Shown here piece by piece: positions 8,996-18,648 of a stretch of 64,000 nucleotides of DNA; within the stretch, counting starts at the first letter, position 1; every line of letters begins with the position of its first letter. A model generated the notes under the pieces. It saw only the letters and a program-made list of their open reading frames with translations. It made no database searches and was not told where the DNA came from. Origin of the DNA: Burkholderia diffusa (GTDB lineage Bacteria > Pseudomonadota > Gammaproteobacteria > Burkholderiales > Burkholderiaceae); assembly GCF_001718315.1 (NCBI RefSeq), contig NZ_CP013362.1, positions 3,162,001-3,226,000 of the forward strand, written 5' to 3'. The position numbers and the translations under genes were made by a program.

Positions 8996-9022
8996 TTAGC
9001 GGCAGTGCTCACCGAAAGTTTA
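8996..9022 (-). promoter_or_regulatory. Sigma-28 (FliA) promoter for ycgR
   Basis: On the minus strand this reads TAAACTTT, an 11-bp spacer, then GCCGCTAA: 7/8 and 7/8 matches to the FliA consensus with exact spacing. It ends 90 bp upstream of the ycgR start codon. Confidence 0.82.
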
Positions 9023-9098
9023 GATCGAATTGCCGGTTTTTTTCGCGCAAACGTTGAAACCGCGCGCGGCGAGTGCCGGGCGCGGTCCGTAAGATTGC

Positions 9099-9130
9099 AA
9101 AAAGGCTGCCGGCGGGGCCGTTCCGGCCCC
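9099..9130 (-). terminator. Probable terminator after flgJ
   Basis: A 7-bp GC hairpin (GGGGCCG, loop TTC, CGGCCCC) lies at 9114-9130, six bases past the flgJ stop. On the minus strand a run of five T follows ten bases after the hairpin. The gap between stem and T-run makes it a weak intrinsic terminator. It would end the long flgB-J transcript before ycgR. Confidence 0.4.
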
Positions 9131-9136
9131 TGCCCG

Positions 9137-10120
9137 TCAGCCGATCTGCTGCATGATCGAGATCAGCTTCTTCGCGTAATTCGGGTCGGTTGCGTAACCG
9201 GCCTTCTGCATCCCGTGCGCGAAACCCTCGACGCTGCGGCTCGCGCTCAGCACGCCCGCATAGCGCGGGTTGTTCTTCAGCAGGTTCGCATAATCGGTCA
9301 TCGCATGCTCGTACGAATCGTACGCGCGGAACTTCGCGACGACGCGGCGCGGCGTGCCGTTCACGTATTCGGTCGTCAGCGCCGATACCGTGCGGCCCGT
9401 CCAGCCCTTGTTCGCCTTGATGCCGAACACGTTGTAGCTCGTCGAGCCGTCGCTCGCGCGAATCTCGCGCTTGCCCCAGCCCGATTCGAGCGCGGCCTGG
9501 CCGACGATGAAGCGCGCCGGGATGCCGGTGGTCGCGCTCGCCGCCTGCGCCGGGCCGGCGAGCCGGTCGACGAACGCGTCGGCGTCCTGCGCGCCGCTCG
9601 CGCCTTTCAGCGGCGGCGTCAGCGCGCTGCCAGCCGTGTAGCCGCGCGCGCCGGCGAGCCCGCCGTTGTTCGACGCGTTCGCATAAGCCCGCGCCATCGC
9701 GTTCATCGCGGCGAGGCTGCCTTCGTTGCCCGACGTGCCCGAGCCGATCGCGCCGAACCCGGCCGCGCCCGCGTCGGCCGCCGTGTCGGTGCCGTCGCCC
9801 TGCCCCGCGTTGCGCAGCAGCTGCTTCATCAGCGCGTCGGCCACGCCGATTCCGCGCTTCGACATCTGCTGCGCGAGCTGCTGGTCGAGCATCGACGTGT
9901 ACATCTTCGACGTATGCGAATCGAGCAGGCCGCCGTCGGGCGACGCGTCGCGCATGCTCTTGAGCATCATTTGCGTGAACATCGCGTCGAACTGGCCGGC
10001 GACCGCCTTCGCGCCCGCCTGCGGCGACTGCTTCGCCTGCGCGCGCAGCGCGTCGAAACCCTGCACGTCGAGCGCGAAGCGCTGCGTGAGGTCGTTTGCG
10101 TTCGGGAGGTTCGCTGCCAT
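9137..10120 (-). CDS. flgJ: Flagellar rod-cap and peptidoglycan hydrolase FlgJ (two-domain)
   Basis: A 327-residue bifunctional protein. The N-terminal rod-assembly domain (about residues 40-110: AVAGQFDAMFTQMMLKSMRDA, LLDSHTSKMYTSMLDQQLAQ) caps the growing rod. The C-terminal GH73-type glucosaminidase domain (about 175-325) opens the peptidoglycan layer, with the catalytic region GQAALESGWGKRE and downstream YNVFGIKANKGW and YANLLKNNPRYAG. The linker is Gly/Ala-rich. It directly abuts flgI with no gap and is the last gene of the flgB-J run. Confidence 0.96.
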   Translation of the reverse strand: MAANLPNANDLTQRFALDVQGFDALRAQAKQSPQAGAKAVAGQFDAMFTQMMLKSMRDASPDGGLLDSHTSKMYTSMLDQQLAQQMSKRGIGVADALMKQLLRNAGQGDGTDTAADAGAAGFGAIGSGTSGNEGSLAAMNAMARAYANASNNGGLAGARGYTAGSALTPPLKGASGAQDADAFVDRLAGPAQAASATTGIPARFIVGQAALESGWGKREIRASDGSTSYNVFGIKANKGWTGRTVSALTTEYVNGTPRRVVAKFRAYDSYEHAMTDYANLLKNNPRYAGVLSASRSVEGFAHGMQKAGYATDPNYAKKLISIMQQIG

Positions 10121-11326
10121 TTAGATGATCTCCAGGTCCGCGCGCAGCGCGCCGGCCGCCTTCATCGCCTGCAGGATCGACATCAGGTCCGCCGGCGTCG
10201 CGCCGAGCGTGTTCAGCGCCTTCACGACGTCGGCGAGGTTCGCGCCGGCCGTCACCATCTTCAGCGCGCCGTTGTCCTGCTTCAGCTGGATCTGCGATTG
10301 CTGCGCGACCACCGTCTGCCCGTTCGAGAACGGCCCCGGCTGCGATACCACGGGCTGCGTGTTGACGACCACCGACAGGTTGCCGTGCGCGACCGCGCAG
10401 CTTTGCAGCGTGACCATCTGGTTCATCACGATCGAGCCGGTGCGCGCGTTCAGGATCACCTTCGCGGCGGCCTTGTCCGGGCTCACGTCGAGATTCTGCA
10501 GGCGCGCCATGAACGCGACCTGCTGCGCGGAATCGGCCGGCGCGGCAAGCTGGATCGTACGGCCGTCGAGCGCCGTCGCGGTGCCCGGGCCGAAGCTCGA
10601 ATTGACCGCGGACACGATCCGCTGCGCGGTGCCGTAGTCCATGTCGTTCAGCTGCAGCTGCAGCACGCCGTTCATCTGCGCGATCGCGTTCGGCACCGAG
10701 CGTTCGACGATCGCACCGCCGACGATCCGGCCGGCCGCGAGCTGGTTCACCTGCACGCGGCTGCCGTTCGCGCTCGCGCCAGCGCCGCCGACCGCCATGT
10801 TGCCCTGCGCGAGCGCGTACACCTGGCCATCCGCGCCCTTGAGCGGCGTGAGCAGCAGCGTGCCGCCGCGCAGGCTCTTCGCGTTGCCGAGCGACGAAAC
10901 GGTGACGTCGAGCGCCTCGCCCGGCCGCGCGAACGGCGGCAGCGTGGCGGTCACCATCACGGCCGCGACGTTCTTCAGTTGCATGTTGTTCAGCGACGAC
11001 GTGCCGCCGTTGGCCGAACCGTTGTTGATCGAGATGCCCAGGTTCGCGAGCATGTTCGCGAGCGTCTGCGTCGTAAACGGCGTCTGCATCGTCTGGTCGC
11101 CCGTCCCGTCGAGGCCGACGACGAGGCCATAGCCGATCAGCGGGTTGTCGCGCACGCCCTGAATCTGCGCGAGGTCCTTCAGGCGCTCCGCGTGCGCGGG
11201 TGCCGCGCCGAGCGCGCATGCCGCCACCACGAGCGCGGCTGCGAGCCGGACGACGGCCGGCACGCGCGACGCACGGAACGACATACGGGACGACAGGCGG
11301 TGGAAAAGAGGCTGCTGCATCGTCAT
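10121..11326 (-). CDS. flgI: Flagellar P-ring protein FlgI
   Basis: A 401-residue periplasmic P-ring subunit that surrounds the rod in the peptidoglycan. A Sec signal peptide is clear ([22 protein letters not shown], cut before ERLKDLA). Family motifs follow: [40 protein letters not shown], and the C-terminal [31 protein letters not shown]. The start at 11326 overlaps the flgH stop by one base (TGATG). ATGs at 11320 and 11284 are alternatives, and the last still leaves a full signal peptide. P-ring assembly also depends on FlgA. Confidence 0.96.
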   Translation of the reverse strand: MTMQQPLFHRLSSRMSFRASRVPAVVRLAAALVVAACALGAAPAHAERLKDLAQIQGVRDNPLIGYGLVVGLDGTGDQTMQTPFTTQTLANMLANLGISINNGSANGGTSSLNNMQLKNVAAVMVTATLPPFARPGEALDVTVSSLGNAKSLRGGTLLLTPLKGADGQVYALAQGNMAVGGAGASANGSRVQVNQLAAGRIVGGAIVERSVPNAIAQMNGVLQLQLNDMDYGTAQRIVSAVNSSFGPGTATALDGRTIQLAAPADSAQQVAFMARLQNLDVSPDKAAAKVILNARTGSIVMNQMVTLQSCAVAHGNLSVVVNTQPVVSQPGPFSNGQTVVAQQSQIQLKQDNGALKMVTAGANLADVVKALNTLGATPADLMSILQAMKAAGALRADLEII

Positions 11327-12015
11327 CACCACGGTGCGATGTTGAGGAAGAAGCGCTGCAGCCAGCCCATCGTCTCGGCTTCGTTGATGTAGCCCTTCGC
11401 CGAGTATTCGATGCGCGCGTCGGCCACCTGCGTCGAGTAGACCGAGTTCGCGCCCGAGATCGTGTTCGGGTTGACGACCCCGGAGAAGCGCACGAACTCG
11501 TTGCCCTGGTTGATCAGCATCTGCTTCTCGCCGCTGACGACGAGGTTGCCGTTCGGCAGCACGTTGGTGACGGTCACCGTGATCGTGCCGTTGAACGTGT
11601 TCGCCGCGCTGGCGCCGCCGGTCGCCGCGAACTTGTTGTTGCCGGCCGCCGACAGGTTCGCCTTCGCGAACAGCCCGCCGAGGAAGCCGGCCGTCGGCAC
11701 GTTGAAGCTGGTGTCGCCCGCGCGGTTGGTGTTCGCGCCCGACGACTTGGTCGCGTTGATGTTCTCCGCGATCACGATCGTCAGGATGTCGCCGACGTTG
11801 CGCGGCCGCTGATCCTCGAACAGCGGCCGGCCGGCGTAGCCCGGGTTGTAGATCGAGCCGGGCGCCTGCATCGCCATCGGCGCCGGCGGCTGCGCCGTCA
11901 TCGGCTGCTGGATGATCGGGTCGCGCGGAATCTGCGCGCAACCGGCGAGCGCGGCCACCGCGACCGCGCACGCGGCGCGGACGGAGGCTGACGGGAGGAG
12001 GCGAACCTGCTTCAT
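11326..12015 (-). CDS. flgH: Flagellar L-ring lipoprotein FlgH
   Basis: A 229-residue outer-membrane lipoprotein forming the L-ring. The signal peptide ends in a lipobox, with LAGC placing the acylated cysteine at about residue 26. Family landmarks are [40 protein letters not shown] and, near the C-terminus, [32 protein letters not shown] and [14 protein letters not shown]. It lies between flgG and flgI in the rod/ring operon. Confidence 0.97.
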   Translation of the reverse strand: MKQVRLLPSASVRAACAVAVAALAGCAQIPRDPIIQQPMTAQPPAPMAMQAPGSIYNPGYAGRPLFEDQRPRNVGDILTIVIAENINATKSSGANTNRAGDTSFNVPTAGFLGGLFAKANLSAAGNNKFAATGGASAANTFNGTITVTVTNVLPNGNLVVSGEKQMLINQGNEFVRFSGVVNPNTISGANSVYSTQVADARIEYSAKGYINEAETMGWLQRFFLNIAPW

Positions 12016-12036
12016 GGCGACGACGGGACTTTCCGG

Positions 12037-12825
12037 TTAGCTCTTCATCTGCGTGACGGTCTGCAGCATCTGGTCGGACGTCGTCACGGCCTTGCTGTTG
12101 ATCTCGTACGCGCGCTGCGTCTGAATCATGTTGACGAGCTCCTGCACGACGTTCACGTTCGACGCCTCGACATAGCCCTGGTTGAGCACGCCCGCGCCGT
12201 TCAGGCCCGGCTGCGACACGTTCGGCGCGCCCGACGACGTGGTCTCGGCGAACAGGTTCTCGCCCTTCGCCTCGAGGCCGGCCGGGTTGATGAAGGTCGC
12301 GATCTGCAGCGAGCCGATCTGCACCGCGTTGCTCGAGCCCGGCTGCGTGACCGACACGACGCCGTCCTTGCCGATCGTGAGCGACTGCGCGTTCTGCGGC
12401 ACGGTGATCGCCGGCAGGATCTGATAGCCGCTCGACGTGACGAGCTGGCCCTGCGCGTTGGTCTGGAACGAGCCGTCGCGCGTGTACGCGTTCGTGCCGT
12501 CCGGCATCAGCACCTGGAAGAAGCCCGCGCCGTTGATCGCGACGTCCTTCGAGTTGCCGGTCTGCGTGAGGCCGCCCTGCGTGTACAGGCGCTCGGTCGC
12601 GACCTGCTGCACGCCCGTGCCGAGCTGCAGGCCCGACGGCAGTTCCGTCTGCTGCGTCGAGTTGGCGCCCGGCTGGCGGATGGTCTGGTACAGCAGATCC
12701 TCGAACACCGCGCGCGACGCCTTGAAGCCGTTCGTGCTGGTGTTCGCGAGGTTGTTCGAGATCACGTCCATCTGCGCCTGCTGCGCATTCATGCCGGTGG
12801 CGGCGATGTAGAGCGATCGGTTCAT
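12037..12825 (-). CDS. flgG: Flagellar distal rod protein FlgG
   Basis: A 262-residue distal rod subunit. The N-terminal flagellar rod/hook motif ([37 protein letters not shown]) and the C-terminal helix ([36 protein letters not shown]) are both intact. The middle contains [17 protein letters not shown] and [10 protein letters not shown]. The length equals that of the classic protein (about 260). It sits directly after flgF in assembly order. Confidence 0.98.
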   Translation of the reverse strand: MNRSLYIAATGMNAQQAQMDVISNNLANTSTNGFKASRAVFEDLLYQTIRQPGANSTQQTELPSGLQLGTGVQQVATERLYTQGGLTQTGNSKDVAINGAGFFQVLMPDGTNAYTRDGSFQTNAQGQLVTSSGYQILPAITVPQNAQSLTIGKDGVVSVTQPGSSNAVQIGSLQIATFINPAGLEAKGENLFAETTSSGAPNVSQPGLNGAGVLNQGYVEASNVNVVQELVNMIQTQRAYEINSKAVTTSDQMLQTVTQMKS

Positions 12826-12860
12826 GTTGAATCTTCTCCTGGTAGCTACGGCCGTGCCGC

Positions 12861-13619
12861 TCAGCTGAAGTTGAGCAGCTGGTTCGCCGACTGCTCGTTC
12901 TGGTCGGCCGTCTGGATCAGCTTCGACTGCAGCTGGAACGCCCGTGCGTTGTCGATCATCGCGACCATCGCGGTCACCGGGTTCACGTTGCTGCCTTCGA
13001 GCGAATTCGGCGTGACGACCACGTTCGGGTCGGCGTCGGCCGGATTGCCGTCGGCGGTGCGGAACAGCCCGTCGTTGCCGCGCGTGAGCGTGGCCGGGTC
13101 GGGGTTCACGAGCTTCATCTGGTCGACGATCGCGACCGCCGTCGGCGGATCGCCCGGCATCAGCGCGGACACCGTGCCGTCCTTGCCGATCGTCACTTCC
13201 GCGTTCGGCGGCACCGAGATCGGGCCGCCGTTGCCGATCACCGGCAGGTTGCTCGCGTTGACGAGCTGGCCGTTTTCGTCGACGTGCAGATTGCCCGCGC
13301 GCGTGTACGCCTCGCCGCCGTCGGCGGTCTGCACAGACAGCCAGCCGGCGCCCTGCACCGCGACGTCGAGCGGGTTGCCCGTGCGCGTGATCGGGCCCGG
13401 CGCGTAATCCGCTCCGGGTGTCGATGCGAGCACGTAGGTGCGCGTCGTCGTCGGGTCGATATTGCTGCCGTCGCCGAAATTCATCGGCACCGCGCGATAG
13501 GTCGCGAGCTGCGCGCGAAAACCCGTCGTCGACGCGTTCGCGAGGTTGTTCGCGACGATCGCCTGCTGGTCGAGCGACTGCGACGCGCCCGTCATCGCCG
13601 TGTAGATCAGTCGGTCCAT
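12861..13619 (-). CDS. flgF: Flagellar proximal rod protein FlgF
   Basis: A 252-residue proximal rod protein. It starts [37 protein letters not shown], the FlgF form of the rod motif, and ends with the conserved helix [38 protein letters not shown]. The length is normal for the family. It is 20 bp downstream of flgE and 35 bp upstream of flgG. Confidence 0.97.
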   Translation of the reverse strand: MDRLIYTAMTGASQSLDQQAIVANNLANASTTGFRAQLATYRAVPMNFGDGSNIDPTTTRTYVLASTPGADYAPGPITRTGNPLDVAVQGAGWLSVQTADGGEAYTRAGNLHVDENGQLVNASNLPVIGNGGPISVPPNAEVTIGKDGTVSALMPGDPPTAVAIVDQMKLVNPDPATLTRGNDGLFRTADGNPADADPNVVVTPNSLEGSNVNPVTAMVAMIDNARAFQLQSKLIQTADQNEQSANQLLNFS

Positions 13620-13639
13620 GGCTGCCGGTTATTAGCGCG

Positions 13640-14881
13640 TTACAGGTTGATGAGCGTCTGGTCGACGGTCTGCTGCGTCTTGATCGTCTGCGCGTTCGCC
13701 TGGTAGTTGCGCTGCGCGGTGATCAGGTTGACGAGCTGCGACGTCAGGTCGACGTTCGAGTTCTCGAGCGCGCTGCCCTGCAGCGAACCATGGTTCGTGC
13801 TGCCCGGCGACGAAATCTGCGGCACGCCCGACGCGGACGATTCGGCGTACTGGTTGCCGCCGAGATTGACGAGCCCGTTCGGGTTGTTGAAGTTCGCGAG
13901 CACGATCTGGCCGAGCACCGCCGTCTGGCCGTTCGAGTAGTTGCCGGTCAGCTTGCCGTCGGCGCCGATCGAGAAGGTCGTCAGCGTGCCGCTCGCATAA
14001 CCGTCCTGCGCGAGGTTGTTCACGCCGTCCTTGCCGCCGTACTGCGTGGTGCCGGTCAGGTCGAGCGTGAGCTGCTGCGGCGTCGCCGAGCCGTCGGTGT
14101 TCGGGACGGTGAACTGGAACTGGCCGAGCGATGCGGTCGGCGTGGCCGGCGTGCCCGTCGTCGTGCTCTGGATCGCGCCGGACGAGTTGAACGTGACCGT
14201 GCCGAGATCCGTCGTGGTGCCGCCCTGCACGCCCGCGTAGGCTTCCCACGTGCCGGCCGCCGACTTCACGAAGTACATGTTGACCGCCTGCGAGCCGCCG
14301 AGCGAGTCGTACACCTGGATCGACGTCGAGTAGTTGTACGTCGTGGTGTCGGTCGCGCTGAACGGCGTCTTGGTCGGCACCGTGTCCTGCGAGTTCAGGT
14401 TGAACTGACCGGTGATCTTGGTCGTCGCGGTCGGCGCGATATTGGTGGTCGGCGCCTGCAGCGGCACGGTCTGTGCGGTGTTGACCACACCGCCCGCGCT
14501 CGCCGCGTAACCCATCAGGTTACGGCCTTGCGAGTCGACGATGAAGCCGTTCTTGTCGCGCTGGAACGTGCCGTCGCGCGAGTACGTCGTCACGCCGTTG
14601 TTCGACATCTGGAAGAAGCCGTTGCCGTTGATCGCGACGTCGAGCGACGAGTTCGTCGTGTTGATCGTGCCCTGGCCGAACTGCTGCTGCACCGACGCGA
14701 GCGTCGTACCGATCCCGATCTGCGTGTTGACCGACGTCGCGACCGAGTTCGCGTACATGTCGGAGAACTGCGCGGTGCTCGACTTGAAGCCGACCGTGTT
14801 CGCGTTCGCGATGTTGTTGCCGATCACGTCGAGCGCGTTCGATGCGCCGGCGAGGCCGCTCAGACCCTGTTGATAACCCAT
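13640..14881 (-). CDS. flgE: Flagellar hook protein FlgE
   Basis: A 413-residue hook subunit. The N-terminus [35 protein letters not shown] and the C-terminus ([39 protein letters not shown]) are the paired helices forming the hook D0 core. The middle is Thr/Ser/Asn-rich as usual. There is no signal peptide; export is by the flagellar T3SS and hook length is set by FliK, encoded at 55968-57314. It follows flgD by 28 bp. Confidence 0.98.
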   Translation of the reverse strand: MGYQQGLSGLAGASNALDVIGNNIANANTVGFKSSTAQFSDMYANSVATSVNTQIGIGTTLASVQQQFGQGTINTTNSSLDVAINGNGFFQMSNNGVTTYSRDGTFQRDKNGFIVDSQGRNLMGYAASAGGVVNTAQTVPLQAPTTNIAPTATTKITGQFNLNSQDTVPTKTPFSATDTTTYNYSTSIQVYDSLGGSQAVNMYFVKSAAGTWEAYAGVQGGTTTDLGTVTFNSSGAIQSTTTGTPATPTASLGQFQFTVPNTDGSATPQQLTLDLTGTTQYGGKDGVNNLAQDGYASGTLTTFSIGADGKLTGNYSNGQTAVLGQIVLANFNNPNGLVNLGGNQYAESSASGVPQISSPGSTNHGSLQGSALENSNVDLTSQLVNLITAQRNYQANAQTIKTQQTVDQTLINL

Positions 14882-14909
14882 TTCGGTCTCCGTTTTCGAG
14901 AAAGCTGGA

Positions 14910-15656
14910 TCAGTTGGTGGTGGTCGTGCCGCCGGACGACGACGACGCGGTGTTCGGGAAGATCGACGCGACCTGGGTCAAGCCCACCGTCGTGCCGTTC
15001 GACAGCACGAGCCCCGCCGTGCCGTCGGCCTGCTTGATCACGCTCTGCACCGTCGCGGCCGCGAGCACGGTCGGCGCATACGTCTTGCCGTCGCTGCCCG
15101 TGTACTGCGCGCTCACGGTGTAGGTGCCGTCCGGCAGCGTGTTGCCGGCCGCGTCCGTCGGCGTCCAGTTGAACGGCACCGTGCCGGCCGACTGCTTGCC
15201 TGCGTTGATCGTGTTGACGACAGCGCCCGACTTGTCCTTCACGGTGATCGTCAGGTTCGACACGTCGCTCGTGAGCGACACGCCGAACGGCGACGCCGCG
15301 CCGCTCTTCACCCCGACGCTGTTGCCCGGCGCGAGCACGTTGGTGCCGATCAGCAGCGCGGCCTGCGTCTGCTGGCCGGCCGCGAGCTGCGTCGACAGCG
15401 ACGTGAGCGACGTATTCAACTGCGCGATGCCGCTCACCGTGTTGATCTGCGCGAGCTGCGACGTCATCTGCGAGCTGTCGACCGGGCTCGTCGGATCCTG
15501 GTTCTGCAGCTGCGTGACGAGCAGCTTCAGGAACGTCGCCTGCAGGTCGCTCGCCGACGTGCCGGTGCTCGACACGTTGTTGGTGTTCATCGTGTCGGTC
15601 GGCAGGGTCGACACGTTGGTGCCGTTGCTGCCGATCGTCGTGCTGGAGGAAGTCAT
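14910..15656 (-). CDS. flgD: Flagellar hook-cap / assembly protein FlgD
   Basis: A 248-residue hook-capping scaffold. The N-terminal region contains FLKLLVTQLQNQDPTSPVDSSQMTSQLAQINTVSGI, the FlgD signature, at about residues 44-80. A Tudor/FnIII-like C-terminal domain follows with VNTINAGKQSAGTVPFNW and LPDGTYTVSAQYT. The start is at 15656, preceded by a Shine-Dalgarno-like AGGATGACTTCC context. It lies between flgC and flgE. Confidence 0.97.
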   Translation of the reverse strand: MTSSSTTIGSNGTNVSTLPTDTMNTNNVSSTGTSASDLQATFLKLLVTQLQNQDPTSPVDSSQMTSQLAQINTVSGIAQLNTSLTSLSTQLAAGQQTQAALLIGTNVLAPGNSVGVKSGAASPFGVSLTSDVSNLTITVKDKSGAVVNTINAGKQSAGTVPFNWTPTDAAGNTLPDGTYTVSAQYTGSDGKTYAPTVLAAATVQSVIKQADGTAGLVLSNGTTVGLTQVASIFPNTASSSSGGTTTTN

Positions 15657-15723
15657 CCTGGGTGGCCTTGTGTCGGAACTGTCGGGTCTGGGTCTCGGTG
15701 TGGAAGTGCGATCGGCGCGCGGC

Positions 15724-16149
15724 TTACGTGCCGATCGTCAGCGTCTTGAGCATCAGCGTCTTCGCGGTGTTCAGCGTCTCGACGTTGGCCTGGTACGAGC
15801 GCGACGCCGAGATCATGTTCACCATCTCCTGCACCGGATCGACGTTCGGCATCTGCACGTAGCCGTTCGCGTCGGCGGCCGGGTTCGCCGGGTCGTAGGT
15901 CGACTTCATCGGCGACGGATCGTCGACGACCTTCGTCACGCGCACGCCGCCCACGCCCTGGCCGGATGCGGTGCGCGCGCCGCCGATCGGGTCGGTCGCG
16001 AACACGACCTGCTTGGCCTTGTACGGCTTGCCGTCAGGGCCGGTCGCGCTGTCGGCGTTCGCGAGGTTCGACGCGGTGACGTTCAGGCGCTGCGATTGCG
16101 CGGACAGCGCCGAACCGGCGACGCCGAAGATGTTCATCAACGAGGGCAT
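15724..16149 (-). CDS. flgC: Flagellar basal-body rod protein FlgC
   Basis: A 141-residue proximal rod subunit, full length for the family. It starts [40 protein letters not shown], has [45 protein letters not shown] at the C-terminus and matches FlgC throughout. It is 36 bp downstream of flgB. Confidence 0.97.
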   Translation of the reverse strand: MPSLMNIFGVAGSALSAQSQRLNVTASNLANADSATGPDGKPYKAKQVVFATDPIGGARTASGQGVGGVRVTKVVDDPSPMKSTYDPANPAADANGYVQMPNVDPVQEMVNMISASRSYQANVETLNTAKTLMLKTLTIGT

Positions 16150-16185
16150 GGAGGCTCCTTGTTCGGGTTCGGAAGCGGCGCGCGC

Positions 16186-16674
16186 TTACGAGTTCGTCGA
16201 GATCGCGGCGATCATCGCCTTGATCTGCTGGGTCATCACGGTCATCCCGGTTTCGTAGTGCAGCGCGTTGTTCGCGAACTGCACGCGCTCGACATCGAGA
16301 TCGACCGTGTTGCCGTCGAGCGACGGCTGCAGCGGCATCCGGTACTGCGCGCGACCGTAGTCGTCGGCCGGGCCGCCCGTCGGAATCAGCTTCGCGGTGC
16401 CGGCCATGTGGCCGGGCGCCGTCGACACCATCGTCATCCCGCTCGTCACGCCGGCCGGTTGGGCCATCGGCAGCTGCGCGGCATTGCTCGGCGCGAGGCC
16501 GCCGCCCGTCTGCTTCAGCGAGCGCGCGAGGGTCGACGCGAAATCGACGTCGCGGGCCTGGTAGCCGGGCGTGTCGGCGTTCGCGATGTTCGACGACAGC
16601 AGTTCCTGCCGATAGGCGCGCACGTCGAGCGCCTGTCGGCCGAACGCGAATTCGGCATCGAGTTTGTCCAGCAT
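16186..16674 (-). CDS. flgB: Flagellar basal-body rod protein FlgB
   Basis: A 162-residue proximal rod protein and first gene of the flgB-J operon. It starts MLDKLDAEFAFGRQALDVRAYRQELLSSNIANADTPGYQARDVDF, the canonical FlgB opening. The C-terminal rod helix reads VDLDVERVQFANNALHYETGMTVMTQQIKAMIAAIS. It is slightly longer than the 138-residue E. coli protein because of a Gly/Pro/Ala-rich middle. An in-frame extension to 16779 is possible but does not look like FlgB. It is divergent from flgA across about 205 bp. Confidence 0.96.
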   Translation of the reverse strand: MLDKLDAEFAFGRQALDVRAYRQELLSSNIANADTPGYQARDVDFASTLARSLKQTGGGLAPSNAAQLPMAQPAGVTSGMTMVSTAPGHMAGTAKLIPTGGPADDYGRAQYRMPLQPSLDGNTVDLDVERVQFANNALHYETGMTVMTQQIKAMIAAISTNS

Positions 16675-16879
16675 GTGTGCGTCTCTCCGTATGAAGCGCT
16701 GCACGCCCGTTGCGCCGGGTGGCGACCCAAGGGGCTTTTTTCCATGACAGCGATGGTAGGCGTCGGGCGCAACCGGCAATCGGACGAATAACGCGGCAAA
16801 GCCCCCCTCTATTCATCGTTTGCGCGACGGCCCGCGTCCCTAGAATGCGAATCGGATCAACGGCTTCGAGGACACGGCG

Positions 16880-18112
16880 ATGACAGGCGCACTTCGCGGA
16901 AACGACGGACGCGGCATGCGCATCGCGCAGGCGTTCGCGCTCGCCGCGGCGCTGTGGCTCGCGGTGCCGCTTGCGCACGCGGACGACGGGATGATCGTGA
17001 TTCCCGGACGCGGCGAGACGGCCGAGACCGCGCTCGCGCATGCGAACGCGGCGAGCGGCGGGCAGTTCGGCGGGAATTCGGGCACGGCTTCTTCGGCTTC
17101 GGCTTCGGGCACGGGAATGGCGATGACAGGCGGCGCCCGGGACGCAAGCGGCGGCGCCGGCATCAATAGCGTGGCCTCGGCCGGCTATGCGACGCAGCCG
17201 GCCGGCTCGATGGTCGTGACGAGCGTCCCGCCGCCGGCGGCCGTGCCGGCACCCGCGCCGCGCCCCGTCTACGCCGCCGCGCGCACGAATGCCGGCGATG
17301 GCGCGCGGCGCGCCGCCGAGCCGGGTGCCGTGGCGACCGTCGTCGCCGGCGCGGCCGATGCCGCATCGAATCCCTCGCGACCGGCCATCGCCGCGCGCAT
17401 GGCTGCGACCCGCGCCGCTTCAGCGGCGCCGGCGGCTGCCGCCAGCCCGGCCCAGGCCGCCACCGCGTCCCAGCCGGCGACACCGCCCGGCCAGCAGGAC
17501 CCCGACACGATCCGGCGCACGGCCCTCGCGTTCCTGCAGCAGCAGGTCGCGGGCCTGCCGGGCAAGACCACCGCGACCGTCGCGGCCGCGTTTCCGCGCG
17601 GGCTCGCCGCGTGCACGACGCTCGAGCCGTTCCTGCCGACCGGCGCGCGCCTGTGGGGCCGCACGACGGTCGGCGTGCGCTGCGCCGGCGCGCGGCCGTG
17701 GACCGTCTATTTACAGGCGAAGGTCGCCGTGCAGGCCACCTATTACGTCGCCGCGCGGCAGATCGCACCCGGCGAGCCGCTCACGGCGGCCGACCTCGTT
17801 GCGCGCGACGGCGACCTGACGGTGCTGCCGCTGGCGGTCATCACCGATCCCGCGCAGGCGGTCGGCGCGACCGCAATGGCGCGGATCTCGGCCGGGCTGC
17901 CATTGCGCCAGGACATGCTGAAGAGCGCCGCGTCGGTGTCGGCCGGCCAGACGGTCCGGGTCGTCGCGGCCGGGCCGGGCTTCACGATCTCGGCCGAGGG
18001 CAGCGCGCTCGCGAATGCGGCGCCGGGCCAGTCGGTGCGGGTCAGGATGGCGGCAGGCCAGATCGTCACGGCGATCGTCAAGGACGCCGGCACCGTGGAA
18101 ATTCCGCTTTAG
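16880..18112 (+). CDS. flgA: P-ring assembly chaperone FlgA with a long low-complexity N-terminal region
   Basis: A 410-residue periplasmic chaperone for FlgI P-ring assembly. The signal peptide (RIAQAFALAAALWLAVPLAHA) is followed by about 180 residues of Ala/Pro/Gly/Ser-rich sequence with no evident fold. The conserved FlgA region starts near residue 210 (PDTIRRTALAFLQQQVAGLPGKTTATVAAAF). A SAF/ChapFlgA C-terminal domain follows (ARQIAPGEPLTAADLVARDGDLTVLP, then SAGLPLRQDMLKSAASVSAGQTVRV). E. coli FlgA is about 219 residues, so this is nearly double. ATG at 16880 is used; ATG at 16916 also leaves the signal peptide intact. Confidence 0.95.
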   Translation: MTGALRGNDGRGMRIAQAFALAAALWLAVPLAHADDGMIVIPGRGETAETALAHANAASGGQFGGNSGTASSASASGTGMAMTGGARDASGGAGINSVASAGYATQPAGSMVVTSVPPPAAVPAPAPRPVYAAARTNAGDGARRAAEPGAVATVVAGAADAASNPSRPAIAARMAATRAASAAPAAAASPAQAATASQPATPPGQQDPDTIRRTALAFLQQQVAGLPGKTTATVAAAFPRGLAACTTLEPFLPTGARLWGRTTVGVRCAGARPWTVYLQAKVAVQATYYVAARQIAPGEPLTAADLVARDGDLTVLPLAVITDPAQAVGATAMARISAGLPLRQDMLKSAASVSAGQTVRVVAAGPGFTISAEGSALANAAPGQSVRVRMAAGQIVTAIVKDAGTVEIPL

Positions 18113-18175
18113 GGACGGATCGAGGCGAAAGAGTGTAAAGAATTGTTTATTCGGAGAATGTCGGGCTCACGATGC

Positions 18176-18202
18176 TAAAGTTCGGGCCGACCCGGCCGTT
18201 AT
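18176..18202 (+). promoter_or_regulatory. Sigma-28 (FliA) promoter for flgMN
   Basis: TAAAGTTC, an 11-bp spacer, then GCCGTTAT: 7/8 and 7/8 matches to the FliA consensus with exact spacing. It lies 28 bp before the flgM GTG. FliA-driven flgM gives the known negative feedback loop. Confidence 0.88.
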
Positions 18203-18230
18203 CTGGGTCATACCGTACAGGAAACCCATC

Positions 18231-18563
18231 GTGAAGATCGATTCCACTCCGAACCCGAGCCCACTCGCGTCGACCGGCAACGGCGCGACCCGCGCGCAAT
18301 CCGGCGCGGCTTCGTCGTCGTCCGCGCAGGCGGCCGACGCTGGATCGACCGGCGGCGACACGACCGTGAACCTGTCGGGTCTGTCCGGCCAGCTGCGTTC
18401 GCTGTCGGCCTCCGGCAGCGCCGACATCGACACGGCCCTCGTCCAGTCGATCAAGGATGCACTGAACAACGGCACGTTGACGATCGACGTGAACAAGATC
18501 GCCGACGGCGTACTGAATACCGCCCGCGACCTGCTGCAACAGCAGCGCTCGCAGGGCAACTGA
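18231..18563 (+). CDS. flgM: Anti-sigma-28 factor FlgM
   Basis: A 110-residue cytoplasmic and exported anti-sigma factor that holds FliA until the hook is complete. The GTG start at 18231 is chosen because translation from it gives the family opening VKIDSTPNPSPL and it has an AGGAAA ribosome site just upstream. The C-terminal sigma-binding helices read IDTALVQSIKDALNNGTLTIDVNKIADGVLNTARDLLQQ. The N-terminal half is Ser/Ala-rich and probably disordered, as known for FlgM. It is followed by flgN. Confidence 0.95.
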   Translation: MKIDSTPNPSPLASTGNGATRAQSGAASSSSAQAADAGSTGGDTTVNLSGLSGQLRSLSASGSADIDTALVQSIKDALNNGTLTIDVNKIADGVLNTARDLLQQQRSQGN

Positions 18564-18648
18564 GCCGGCCCGGGGCCCGTCACGCCCTGACCGGTCCCCT
18601 GGTTTGCCGGCATGCGCACACGCGTGCCGACACGACGAGCATGACGCG

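Noticed and set aside
8945..11392. Plus-strand 815-codon open frame opposite flgJ and flgI
   Set aside because: Arg/His-rich composition, no start context, and it mirrors genuine flagellar genes on the minus strand; a high-GC shadow frame.
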